Positions 16,948 to 24,871 of a DNA stretch of 64,000 nucleotides are shown in pieces (position 1 is the first letter of the stretch; every line of letters starts with the position of its first letter). The DNA comes from Rhizobium hidalgonense (GTDB lineage: Bacteria; Pseudomonadota; Alphaproteobacteria; Rhizobiales; Rhizobiaceae): NCBI RefSeq assembly GCF_002914525.1, contig NZ_LODW01000057.1, positions 23,267 to 87,266 of the forward strand, read 5' to 3'. A program made the translations under genes and the position numbers. Below the pieces are notes generated by a model that saw only the letters and a list, made by a program, of their open reading frames with translations, was not told the origin of the DNA and searched no databases.

Positions 16948-17062
16948 TACGAGGTCTCCCGGGCTTTTGTCCCGCCGTGCACCCGACGGGATTTCTCCCC
17001 CGTCGGTGGTGGCTCTCGGACCAGCCGCACTTCTAAGAAGCGCCGGAACCCTAGCCACCAAC
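16948..17062 (-). promoter_or_regulatory. Guanidine-I (ykkC) riboswitch
   Basis: Read on the minus strand, the conserved aptamer blocks occur in order: GCTAGGGTTCCG (17055-17044), GGTCCGAGAG (17022-17013), ACGGCGGGA (16978-16970) and AAAAGCCCGGGAGA (16968-16955). A stable GC hairpin lies between the second and third blocks (~17006-16983). These are the hallmark sequences of the ykkC class that binds guanidinium. It precedes the guanidine transporter and degradation genes. Confidence 0.95.
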
Positions 17063-17075
17063 TCAGCACACTTCT

Positions 17076-17091
17076 TGCAAGAGGTGTGCCA
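17076..17091 (-). promoter_or_regulatory. Sigma-54 promoter of the guanidine operon
   Basis: On the minus strand TGGCAC (17091-17086), 5 bases, then TTGCA (17080-17076) match the -24/-12 consensus (TGGCAC-N5-TTGCW) exactly. The predicted start is near 17062-17066, directly at the 5' edge of the riboswitch. This implies nitrogen-status control by NtrC or a similar enhancer protein in addition to the riboswitch. Confidence 0.8.
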
Positions 17092-17163
17092 GCTTGTAAC
17101 CTGTTGATGTTTTTGATCTCCGTTCCTTGAGTGATGTGGAATTGTGTACACTTGCGGCATTTT

Positions 17164-17178
17164 GCTCAATATTTGAGC
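17164..17178. promoter_or_regulatory. Perfect palindrome upstream of the sigma-54 promoter
   Basis: GCTCAA-TAT-TTGAGC is a perfect 6+3+6 inverted repeat, about 73-87 bp upstream of the -24 element, where enhancer-binding proteins usually bind. It does not match the classical NtrC consensus, so the binding protein is unknown. The rest of 17092-17446 between the promoter and the pit stop codon shows no gene or other recognisable element. Confidence 0.4.
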
Positions 17179-17446
17179 GCCGACTGGGGGCTCGGACCGG
17201 CTTTCCCAGAAGCCGAATTCTCGCGAAAGAAATCGGCGAAGGGTACGGGTTAGATGTGCTCACGCCAAACTTCATATCGATAAGCTGATGATCTGGAGTC
17301 GAAAATTTCCAGCGAATTTGCCGGTTTGCGGATCGTTGCACCGCGATGCCCGTTTGCTTCCCATCAACTCGCCGGATCTCAGATGACCGGGTCCTGCTCG
17401 CTCGGCATCGCTTCCCCGAGCTATCCTCTGCCAAAGGGCCAAGGAT

Positions 17447-18448
17447 TTAGAATAAGGACGTGACGAAATAAAACGCGGCCGAGATCAAGGCGGCCGACGG
17501 CAGCGTTATGATCCAGGCGATCAGGATATTGCTCGCCAGCCCCCAGCGAACGGCCGAGACGCGCTTGGCCGCGCCGACGCCGACGATGGCGCCGGTGATC
17601 GTATGCGTCGTTGAGACCGGAATGCCGAGCCAGGTCGCGCCGAAGAGCGTAAGCGCACCACCTGTCTCGGCGCAAAAGCCCTGCATTGGATTGAGCTTGG
17701 TGATCTTCGAACCCATCGTATGCACGATGCGCCATCCGCCGAACAGCGTGCCGAGAGCCATCGCCGTCTGGCAGGAAATCACCACCCAGAGAGGGACTTG
17801 GAAAGTGCTGCCGAGATAGCCTTGCGAGTAGAGCAGCACTGCAATGATGCCCATGGTCTTCTGCGCGTCATTGCCGCCATGGCCGAGCGAATACATCGAG
17901 GCCGAGACGAATTGCAGGATGCGAAAGCTCTTGTCGACGGCAAAGGGCGTCTGGCGGACGAACAGCCAGGTGACGACGAGGACGAGAAAAAGCGCCAGGA
18001 GAAAGCCGATCATCGGCGACATGAAGATGGCGAGGACCGTCTTGAAGACGCCTGAGAAGACAATTGCCGAGACGCCGGTTTTGGCGACGCCGGCACCGAT
18101 CAGGCCGCCAACCAGTGCGTGCGACGAGCTCGATGGGATGCCGAAGATCCAGGTGACAATGTTCCAGATGATCGCGCCCATCAGCGCGGCGAATATCACC
18201 GGCGGCGTGATGATGGCAGGGTCAATAATGCCTTTGCCGATCGTTTCGGCGACGTGCAGGCCGAAGAACAGGAAGGCAATGAAATTGAAGAAGGCCGCCC
18301 AGAATACGGCATATTGTGGCCTCAACACACGCGTCGAGACGATGGTGGCGATGGAATTGGCTGCATCATGCAAGCCGTTGAGGAAGTCGAAGAACAGTGC
18401 GACGCCGATCAGGCCGGCCAGCAGGGGAAAGGCAAGCGTGGCTTCCAT
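17447..18448 (-). CDS. pit: Low-affinity inorganic phosphate transporter Pit
   Basis: This 333-residue integral membrane protein of the PiT family carries the family repeats DFLNGLHDAANSIAT near the N-terminus and GIPVSTTHTITGAIVG near the C-terminus, with SSSHALVGGLIGAG between. Many hydrophobic segments span the inner membrane. The start overlaps the stop of the DUF47 gene (ATGA), the classic orfA-pit arrangement of rhizobia. It imports metal-phosphate by proton symport and is used when phosphate is plentiful. Confidence 0.95.
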   Translation of the reverse strand: MEATLAFPLLAGLIGVALFFDFLNGLHDAANSIATIVSTRVLRPQYAVFWAAFFNFIAFLFFGLHVAETIGKGIIDPAIITPPVIFAALMGAIIWNIVTWIFGIPSSSSHALVGGLIGAGVAKTGVSAIVFSGVFKTVLAIFMSPMIGFLLALFLVLVVTWLFVRQTPFAVDKSFRILQFVSASMYSLGHGGNDAQKTMGIIAVLLYSQGYLGSTFQVPLWVVISCQTAMALGTLFGGWRIVHTMGSKITKLNPMQGFCAETGGALTLFGATWLGIPVSTTHTITGAIVGVGAAKRVSAVRWGLASNILIAWIITLPSAALISAAFYFVTSLF

Positions 18449-19092
18449 CAGACGTTCTCGATCACGATGCCACTGATTTCGTTGGCCACGTCCTCGAAGC
18501 GGTCGACCACCTTCTCGAGCTCGGAATAGATCTCGCTGCCGATCAAATAGGCCATCGCGTTGCCATTGCCGTGCGCCCGGAAGAGATCTTTGAGGCCCTG
18601 CTCATAGAGTTCGTCGGAACGGCCCTCGACACGCGTCACCTCCTCGGCGATTGCCGTCAGCCGTTGAGCGTTGCTTCCCATTTTGTCGAGGAGCGGAATC
18701 GCTTCGCAGATGAGGCGCGCGGCTTCGGCGATGAGGACACCCATTTCCTTCATCCCGGGATCGAAGGTCTTCTGCTCGAAGCGGCGAAGCGTCTTCACGG
18801 TCTTGTGCATCATGTCGATTGCGTCATCCATCGACTGAATAAGATCCTTGATATCGCCGCGATCAAAGGGCGTGATGAAGCTGCGGCGCACGGCGAGCAG
18901 CACCTCGCGGGTGATGTCGTCAGCTTGGTTCTCTAGATCGACGATCTTCTGGCAATGGGCTTCAAGGTCGCCGTGGCCGCCGAAGATCTCACGCATTGCG
19001 TCAGCGGCGCCCTGGACGGTGCGCGCATGCTGCTCGAAGAGATCGAAGAACTTGTCTTCGCGTGGCATGAGTTTTTTGAATACGCTAATCAT
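18448..19092 (-). CDS. DUF47 (PhoU-like) Pit accessory protein
   Basis: This 214-residue all-helical cytosolic protein of the DUF47/PhoU-like family (TIGR00153) has typical stretches FFDLFEQHARTV, DLENQADDITREV and FITPFDRGDIKDLIQSMDD (last cited in part). It is encoded immediately before pit and overlaps it, which implies that it modulates Pit activity. The ATG at 19092 follows GGGAAGA; a non-ATG codon 12 bp upstream lacks support. Confidence 0.92.
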   Translation of the reverse strand: MISVFKKLMPREDKFFDLFEQHARTVQGAADAMREIFGGHGDLEAHCQKIVDLENQADDITREVLLAVRRSFITPFDRGDIKDLIQSMDDAIDMMHKTVKTLRRFEQKTFDPGMKEMGVLIAEAARLICEAIPLLDKMGSNAQRLTAIAEEVTRVEGRSDELYEQGLKDLFRAHGNGNAMAYLIGSEIYSELEKVVDRFEDVANEISGIVIENV

Positions 19093-19110
19093 AAATCTTC
19101 CCAATCTGGG

Positions 19111-19132
19111 TTGTCATAAAACCGTCATAAAC
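19111..19132 (+). promoter_or_regulatory. Pho-box (PhoB site), reverse orientation to pit operon
   Basis: TTGTCAT-AAAA-CCGTCAT is a direct repeat of the PhoB half-site CTGTCAT with the canonical 11-bp period and A-rich spacer. It lies 19 bp upstream of the DUF47 start but points away from the operon. In Sinorhizobium meliloti the orfA-pit operon is repressed by PhoB, and a reversed site over the promoter would fit that mode. Confidence 0.7.
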
Positions 19133-19589
19133 GACTGACGTGCGATGGAAAAGATCACTTGCCTCGAGATTTGAATTATCGGGAGTCATCGCGGTCGGTC
19201 CTCTTCACACGAGCTGCAAATTGCAGGTGCTTGCGACTGCCGGCGAGGGCTTTAGTAGAATGAACTCCGAGACGAGATGGCTGATTGATCCGCTTCCTTG
19301 CCCGACCTTTCACACCAGCTTCTTCCCACGCTTCTCTTTCTGCAACTTGCTGGGGAGCTCAATCGGCCACCCTTTGGGTATCGTCCAGAACCCCGTCTCA
19401 CGGGTCGTGACCAGGAGAGCTTCGACACCCGTTGTCGGCGATTGGGCGAAAGCACCCTACTGCTGTGCAGACCCGCCTGCGAGGATCGTCTTGGTGTGTC
19501 CGCCAGCCGTTTTGATTGGGTTGTGACCTTCTTCATATTCAGGAGTTGCGGCGCAATTCGGTTCCTGACGAGCGGGCCAAGAACGCAAT
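19133..19589. other. Intergenic, no gene recognised
   Basis: This 457-bp stretch lies between the Pho-box and the 3' end of the histidine kinase gene. Frames through it give low-complexity or proline/arginine-rich peptides with no recognisable family, and I see no tRNA, repeat or hairpin with a T-run. Confidence 0.5.
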
Positions 19590-21683
19590 TCACGCCGGAA
19601 ACAGAAGTTCGACGACCGTTCCCTTGCCCGGCGCCGAGGCAATACGAGCGTCGCCGCCGCTTTGGCGGACGAAGCCATAGACGACAGCGAGGCCAAGGCC
19701 CGCGCCGCCTTCGGCGTCGCGCGTCGTGAAATAGGGCTCGAAGGCCTTGTCGACCGCTTCGGCCGACATGCCGATACCGTCATCGGTCACGCTGACGGTC
19801 ACGCCGGCCTCGCTGCGGGCGCAACGGATGAGGATCGTTCCGCCCGCCGGCATGGCCGCGGCGGCGTTGAGGCAGAGATTGAGGATCGATTGCTCGAAGA
19901 GTGCCGTGTCGATGAGGACGGTCGGCAGGTCGTCACCTATGTCGAAGGCAAGCCGGCATTTTTCGCCGATTGCGATTTCCAGCACGTCGGCCATGCCTCG
20001 CAGGACCACGCCGATTTCCACCGCGTCCGGATGGATCGGCTGCTGGCTGCCAATGGAAAGCATGCTCCCGGCCAAGGACCTGCCGCGGTCGGCTGCCTTG
20101 CGGATGCGAGCGAGGTGCCGCTTCTGCCGGTCATTGAAGCCGGTGTCGCGTTCCAGTAGGCCGAGGCTGCCGGTGATGATGCCGATCATGTTGCCGACCT
20201 CGTGGCTCACCTGGTGGGTCATACGCATGATGCCGTCGAGGCGTTGGATCTTTGCTGCCTCCGCCTCCTGCCGGTCCATATCGGTGATATCGCGCGCCAG
20301 CAGCACGATGCCGCCGTCGGGTTGGCGCGATAGCGACACCTCCGTCACCTGGCCGGCGTCGGAGCGGTGGCGTAGCACGGACCGGTCGGAGAGCAGGCCG
20401 GCGTCGTTCTCGGCCGGCAGGAGTGTCGGATCGATCTCCGGCAGCGGCGTCACGAAACTGCGGAGCGGCAGTTTCCTGGCCGAACCGGACCAGCCGACCA
20501 GCTCGATGACGCGCCGGTTCATGGTGATCGGCCGGCCGCGCGAATCGAACAGCGCGATGCCCTCGTTCATACTGCGGAAGGTGGAGCGGATGGTGCGGGC
20601 TGCGGCCTCCGCCGTGCGCCGCAGCCGGCTCACGCGCTCGACGCTCTCCCGGAAAGCACGGAAAGCCTCGAGCAGCCGCACCAGTTCGGTCTCCGTGCCG
20701 CCATAGCGCGGCGCATCGACATCCTTGCGTCCTTCCGCCAGTGCGTTCATTCCGTTCGAAAGCGCGACGATGCCGCGTGAGACGCGCATGACCGAGCGGA
20801 TCGAGACGACGGCCATTGCCAGGACCAGCAACGAGGCGACGGCGACGATGACGAGGATGCGGCTCAAGGCATCGGAGGTGGAGACGAGGTCGTCGCTGAG
20901 GCTGCGGGCAACGGCCTCGCTTTGGGTTTCCGTCGCATGCGACAGATCGCGCGAGACCGTATGCAGGCGCGAGACGGCGGCGCGGATGGCGAACATTTCG
21001 AGGAGATAGCGTGTCTGTGCCTCGAAGACCCGTTCGTAAGGGGCAAGCTCGGCGGCGGAAATCCGAATATCCGGCGCGGCCCGTTCGAGGCGCGGGGCGG
21101 TTTCGGAGACGTAGCGCCGGCGCAATTCGCCAAGCTGGAACAGGCTGTCCGAATTGGATGCCGATTGGACGATGGCGTTCAGGCGACTGCGGAAATCGGC
21201 ATCAGCAATCCCGCTGCCGGTCGCGATTTCGCCGAGTGCTGCCGCAGCCTCCGCCTTGTGCTGCTGAGCGGATTCGGCGTCGCCGGCAAGCGTCGTCGTC
21301 TGCGTGCGGATCGTATCCAGCAGCTCGACGATGCGGCTGCCGGCAAAACCCTTCACGGTAGCCCCGTCGTTTTCCGGTTGCATGGCGCGCAATAGCGTAT
21401 CGACCTGCACGACAACCGACCGGCTTTCGCTGGAGACCCGGTAGGGCGAGGTCGCATTCATCAGGAAGGGCGCGCTGGAGACGAGATCGGAAACCTGTCG
21501 CGAGACAAGCGAGGCCTTGGCGAGACTCGAAAACGCCTGCAGGCCATAGGCGGCCATCTCCTGGCGCGCCCGCTGCAGGCCGTAGACGGCGATGGTCGCC
21601 AGGCTGAAGACGAGCACGCAGATGAAGGCGATGGCAAAGGGCAGGCGAAAGGCGATGGAGGAGAGGAAGGGGCGACTGATCAA
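19590..21683 (-). CDS. Sensor histidine kinase with periplasmic helical domain
   Basis: This 697-residue membrane kinase has a first span at ~15-36, a ~230-residue mostly helical periplasmic sensor region, a second span at ~276-297, then HAMP, a PAS-like domain (GIALFDSRGRPITMN, ~375-390), a HisKA domain with phospho-acceptor His494 (THQVSHEVGNMIG) and HATPase motifs DDGIGM and GGAGLGLAVVYG near the end. It overlaps the response regulator by 4 bp and the pair is divergent from the Afu-like transport operon. It probably senses the transported solute or its binding proteins; the ligand is unknown. Confidence 0.93.
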   Translation of the reverse strand: MISRPFLSSIAFRLPFAIAFICVLVFSLATIAVYGLQRARQEMAAYGLQAFSSLAKASLVSRQVSDLVSSAPFLMNATSPYRVSSESRSVVVQVDTLLRAMQPENDGATVKGFAGSRIVELLDTIRTQTTTLAGDAESAQQHKAEAAAALGEIATGSGIADADFRSRLNAIVQSASNSDSLFQLGELRRRYVSETAPRLERAAPDIRISAAELAPYERVFEAQTRYLLEMFAIRAAVSRLHTVSRDLSHATETQSEAVARSLSDDLVSTSDALSRILVIVAVASLLVLAMAVVSIRSVMRVSRGIVALSNGMNALAEGRKDVDAPRYGGTETELVRLLEAFRAFRESVERVSRLRRTAEAAARTIRSTFRSMNEGIALFDSRGRPITMNRRVIELVGWSGSARKLPLRSFVTPLPEIDPTLLPAENDAGLLSDRSVLRHRSDAGQVTEVSLSRQPDGGIVLLARDITDMDRQEAEAAKIQRLDGIMRMTHQVSHEVGNMIGIITGSLGLLERDTGFNDRQKRHLARIRKAADRGRSLAGSMLSIGSQQPIHPDAVEIGVVLRGMADVLEIAIGEKCRLAFDIGDDLPTVLIDTALFEQSILNLCLNAAAAMPAGGTILIRCARSEAGVTVSVTDDGIGMSAEAVDKAFEPYFTTRDAEGGAGLGLAVVYGFVRQSGGDARIASAPGKGTVVELLFPA

Positions 21684-22420
21684 GGTACGATCTCGCCATC
21701 GTCGGTGTCGAGAACATAGCCCTTGCCGCGGCGCGTCTTGATATGGCGCGGCAGGTCCGGATTGCGCTCGATCTTGCGACGCAGACGCAGCACGAGCACG
21801 TCGACATTGCGGTCGATATAACGCTCGCTTTCGGCGCCCAGCCGATCGAGGATATGGGCGCGGCTCACGGGTGCGTTCGGCGTTTCGGCGAGGATTTCGA
21901 GCAGCGCGAATTCGGCGCTTGTCAGCGACTTGGCAGGATCAGTGCGGCAGATGGCAAAGCGGCTCTTCAGATCCACCGACCAGTCACCGAGCTTCAGGGA
22001 CGTGGGCTCGTGGTCCCGTTCGCTTTCCCGCTCCGGCTTGAGCGAGGGGATCGTCCGGCGCAATACAGCCTTGATGCGAGCCGTCAACTCGATCGGCTCG
22101 AAGGGTTTGACGACATAATCGTCGGCCGCCGTCTCGAGGCCGAGCACCCGGTCCGCTGCGCTGCCGGCAGCCGTCACCATAACGATGCCGATATTGGTCT
22201 GCGCCCGCAGGCGTTGCGCAAAGGTGCGGCCGGAGGTTCCGGGCAGGTTATGGTCGACGAGCACGAGGTGCACGGTTTCGCGCGAAAGCACGATCGCGGC
22301 CTCCTCCGCCGACGGCGCAGTCAACGGCGTCCAGCCCTCCGCTTCCACGAGGTCGGAGATAAGCTCCGCCATGTCCGGATCGTCCTCGACGATCAGAATG
22401 CTGATCCTCTCATTCAACAC
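21680..22420 (-). CDS. OmpR-family response regulator
   Basis: About 246 residues comprise a receiver domain (VEDDPDMAEL, acceptor Asp56 in LVDHNLPG, signalling Thr and Lys in VTAAG and VVKPFEP) and a winged-helix Trans_reg_C domain (~155-240) ending KTRRGKGYVL. I chose the GTG at 22420, 9 bases after GGAGG; an ATG at 22438 lies upstream of that site and has none of its own. It is cotranscribed with the kinase by an ATGA overlap. Likely targets are the divergent transporter genes through the repeats at 22491-22517. Confidence 0.92.
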   Translation of the reverse strand: MLNERISILIVEDDPDMAELISDLVEAEGWTPLTAPSAEEAAIVLSRETVHLVLVDHNLPGTSGRTFAQRLRAQTNIGIVMVTAAGSAADRVLGLETAADDYVVKPFEPIELTARIKAVLRRTIPSLKPERESERDHEPTSLKLGDWSVDLKSRFAICRTDPAKSLTSAEFALLEILAETPNAPVSRAHILDRLGAESERYIDRNVDVLVLRLRRKIERNPDLPRHIKTRRGKGYVLDTDDGEIVP

Positions 22421-22490
22421 ATGCACGTCCTCCCGCATTCATTATAGGCAGGGCCGTCGCGATCTTCAAAGCGGGCTCGTATTATGGGCT

Positions 22491-22517
22491 TTGTCACAAT
22501 TGTAACCTTTGTCATTT
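22491..22517. promoter_or_regulatory. Three phased TTGT repeats, response-regulator site candidate
   Basis: TTGTCACAA, TTGTAACCT and TTGTCATTT follow each other at an exact 9-bp period, with a weaker fourth copy TTGAGGGTT after them. The array lies in the divergent promoter region between the regulator gene and the first binding-protein gene. OmpR-type regulators bind direct repeats about one helical turn apart, so this is a plausible operator, though 9 bp is slightly short of the common 10-11. Confidence 0.5.
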
Positions 22518-22635
22518 TTGAGGGTTCGTCGCGGATAAAGCTGTAAGAACCGTAACCATTCTTTGATTGCGCAAGGCAGCAGATGTGACATCCTGACTGC
22601 GGAGATTGGGACGCAAGGTCCAATGGGAGGAAATC

Positions 22636-23658
22636 GTGAGGGGCATCACCGCTTTCAGCGCGGTCGCGGCTTTGTGGCTGGCGAGCGCCGGCTCCGGCAT
22701 AGCTGCCTCGTCGCTGACCGTTTTGTGCGGTGTCGACGAGATGTGGTGTGCCGCGATGAAGACGGCCTATGAGGCGAAGAGCGGGCACGAAATTTCGGTA
22801 ACCCGCAAGAGCACGGGCGATATCCTCAATCAGATCCGCGCGGAGAAAGCAGCGCCGACCGTCGACGTCTGGTGGGGCGGCACGGGCGACACCCATCTGC
22901 AGGCCGGTTCTGAAAATCTCCTCGAACCCTACCAGCCGGCCCACGAGCGCGACATGCTGCCCTGGGCGCAGAATTTCTTCGCCATGTCCGGCGGCCGCTC
23001 GGCCGGCATCTATGCCGGGGCGCTCGGCTTTGCCTACAATGCCGATCTGCTGCGCGAGCTGAAGCTGCCAGCTCCGACCTGCTGGAAGGACCTGACCGAT
23101 ACCGCCTATCGCGGCCGCATCCAGAGTGGGAATCCGAATTCGTCCGGCACCGCCTTCACGACGCTTGCGACGCTCGTGCAGCTCTTCGGCGAGGACGAGG
23201 CTTTTCGTTATCTCTCCGCGCTCAACCGCAATATCGAGCGATACACCCCCTCCGGAGCTGCGCCTATCAAGGCGGCGGCGCGCGGAGAAACGCTGATCGG
23301 CATTTCCTTCATGCATGACGCTGTGACGCAGAAGCAGGCGGGCTATCCGCTTGTGATCGTCGCACCCTGCGAAGGCACCGGCTACGAGATCGGCGCCGTG
23401 AGCATCGTCAAGGGTGCGAGGAACATCGAGGAAGCGAAGCGCTTCGTCGATTTCGCGCTGAGCCCGGAAGGGCAGGGGACGGGGGCGGCATCCGGCCAGA
23501 ACCAGGTGCCATCCAACGCGAAATCCGGCCTGCCGCTCGCAGCCCCCGACATTTCGATGATCAAGATGGTGGACTATGACTTCGCTACCTTCGGCTCGCC
23601 GGAAGAACGAAGTCGACTGCTCCGCAGGTTCGATGCGGAAATCGCCGCAACGAACTGA
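22636..23658 (+). CDS. ABC transporter substrate-binding protein 1 (AfuA/FbpA family)
   Basis: This 340-residue periplasmic protein of the type-2 extracellular binding family has a signal peptide (RGITAFSAVAALWLASAG) and a mature start near ASSLTVLCG. Family motifs are VDVWWGGTGDTHLQA, GNPNSSGTAF and CEGTGYEIGAVSI. I chose the GTG at 22636, 5 bases after GGGAGG. It is about half identical by eye to the next gene, so the two are tandem duplicates. Proteins of this fold bind ferric iron or, in AfuA, hexose phosphates; the phosphatases in this operon favour the latter. The region upstream (22439-22635) is the divergent promoter. Confidence 0.88.
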   Translation: MRGITAFSAVAALWLASAGSGIAASSLTVLCGVDEMWCAAMKTAYEAKSGHEISVTRKSTGDILNQIRAEKAAPTVDVWWGGTGDTHLQAGSENLLEPYQPAHERDMLPWAQNFFAMSGGRSAGIYAGALGFAYNADLLRELKLPAPTCWKDLTDTAYRGRIQSGNPNSSGTAFTTLATLVQLFGEDEAFRYLSALNRNIERYTPSGAAPIKAAARGETLIGISFMHDAVTQKQAGYPLVIVAPCEGTGYEIGAVSIVKGARNIEEAKRFVDFALSPEGQGTGAASGQNQVPSNAKSGLPLAAPDISMIKMVDYDFATFGSPEERSRLLRRFDAEIAATN

Positions 23659-23776
23659 TCGAGCCCTTTAGACAAACCGCAATCCGAAATCGTGAACGCG
23701 CCGCCGCAAGCAGGCCGATGGCCCCGCTGTGTCTTGTTCATGCGAAATCAAACCCAGGCAACAGGAGGATGCCACT

Positions 23777-24805
23777 ATGAAAACGAAGACCCTTTCCCTC
23801 ATGCTCTTCGCGGGCACGGCGCTCGGGGCGCTACCGGCGCAGGCGGCTGGCGAACTCAATCTCATCTGCTCGGCCGACGTGGTCATCTGCGAGCAGATGA
23901 AGGGCGATTTCGAGAAGGCGCATAGCGACATCAAGGTGAACATGGTTCGCCTCTCGTCCGGCGAAACCTATGCCAAGGTGCGCGCCGAGGCGCGTAACCC
24001 GAAGACCGACATCTGGTGGGCCGGCACGGGCGACCCGCATCTTCAGGCAGCATCGGAAAATCTGACGCTGGAATATAAGTCGCCGAAGCTCGATGAACTC
24101 AACGACTGGGCGAAGAAGCAGGCCGAAAGCTCCGGTTACAAGACGGTCGGCGTCTATGCCGGCGCTCTCGGCTGGGGCTACAACACGGAGATCTTCAAAA
24201 CCAAGGGGTACAAGGAGCCGGTCTGCTGGGCCGATCTCCTGGCGCCGGAATTGAAGGGCGAGATCCAGATCGCCAATCCGAATTCTTCCGGCACCGCCTA
24301 TACAGCGCTCGCCTCGCTGGTGCAGATCATGGGCGAGGACCAGGCCTTCGACTATCTGAAGAAGCTGAACGGCAACATCTCGCAATACACCAAGTCCGGC
24401 TCGGCACCCGTCAAGGCGGCTGCCCGCGGCGAGACGGCACTCGGCATCGTCTTCGTGCACGACGCGGTGGCGCAGACGGCGGAAGGTTTCCCGGTCAAGT
24501 CGATCACGCCTTGCGAAGGCACCGGCTATGAGATCGGCTCCATGTCGATCATCAAGGGCGCCCACAATCTCGACAATGCGAAGGTCTGGTACGACTGGGC
24601 GCTGACGGCAGAAGTCCAGTCTCGCATGAAGGATGCAAAGTCCTTCCAACTGCCTTCAAACAAGAGTGCGGTCATTCCGAAGGAGGCGCCGCGCTTCGAG
24701 GACATTAAACTGATCGACTACGACTTTAAGACCTATGGCGATCCGGCAAAGCGCAAGGCTCTGCTGGAACGCTGGGATCGCGAAATCGGCGCAGCCGCCA
24801 ACTGA
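23777..24805 (+). CDS. ABC transporter substrate-binding protein 2 (AfuA/FbpA family)
   Basis: This 342-residue paralogue of the preceding gene has a signal peptide (MKTKTLSLMLFAGTALG, cleavage after AQAA) and shared motifs TDIWWAGTGDPHLQA, NPNSSGTAYTALASLVQ and CEGTGYEIGSMSI. The ATG at 23777 follows AGGAGG by 8 bases. Paralogous binding proteins feeding one permease usually broaden or split ligand range. No iron-binding twin tyrosine motif is obvious to me at the C-terminal end, where the protein has a conserved IDYDFKTYGDP segment. Confidence 0.9.
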   Translation: MKTKTLSLMLFAGTALGALPAQAAGELNLICSADVVICEQMKGDFEKAHSDIKVNMVRLSSGETYAKVRAEARNPKTDIWWAGTGDPHLQAASENLTLEYKSPKLDELNDWAKKQAESSGYKTVGVYAGALGWGYNTEIFKTKGYKEPVCWADLLAPELKGEIQIANPNSSGTAYTALASLVQIMGEDQAFDYLKKLNGNISQYTKSGSAPVKAAARGETALGIVFVHDAVAQTAEGFPVKSITPCEGTGYEIGSMSIIKGAHNLDNAKVWYDWALTAEVQSRMKDAKSFQLPSNKSAVIPKEAPRFEDIKLIDYDFKTYGDPAKRKALLERWDREIGAAAN

Positions 24806-24871
24806 TGTCCTGAACGGCGGCGCCTGTTCCCCAGGCGTCGCCTCCCACACTCAAAGACAGCGAGGTCAGCC

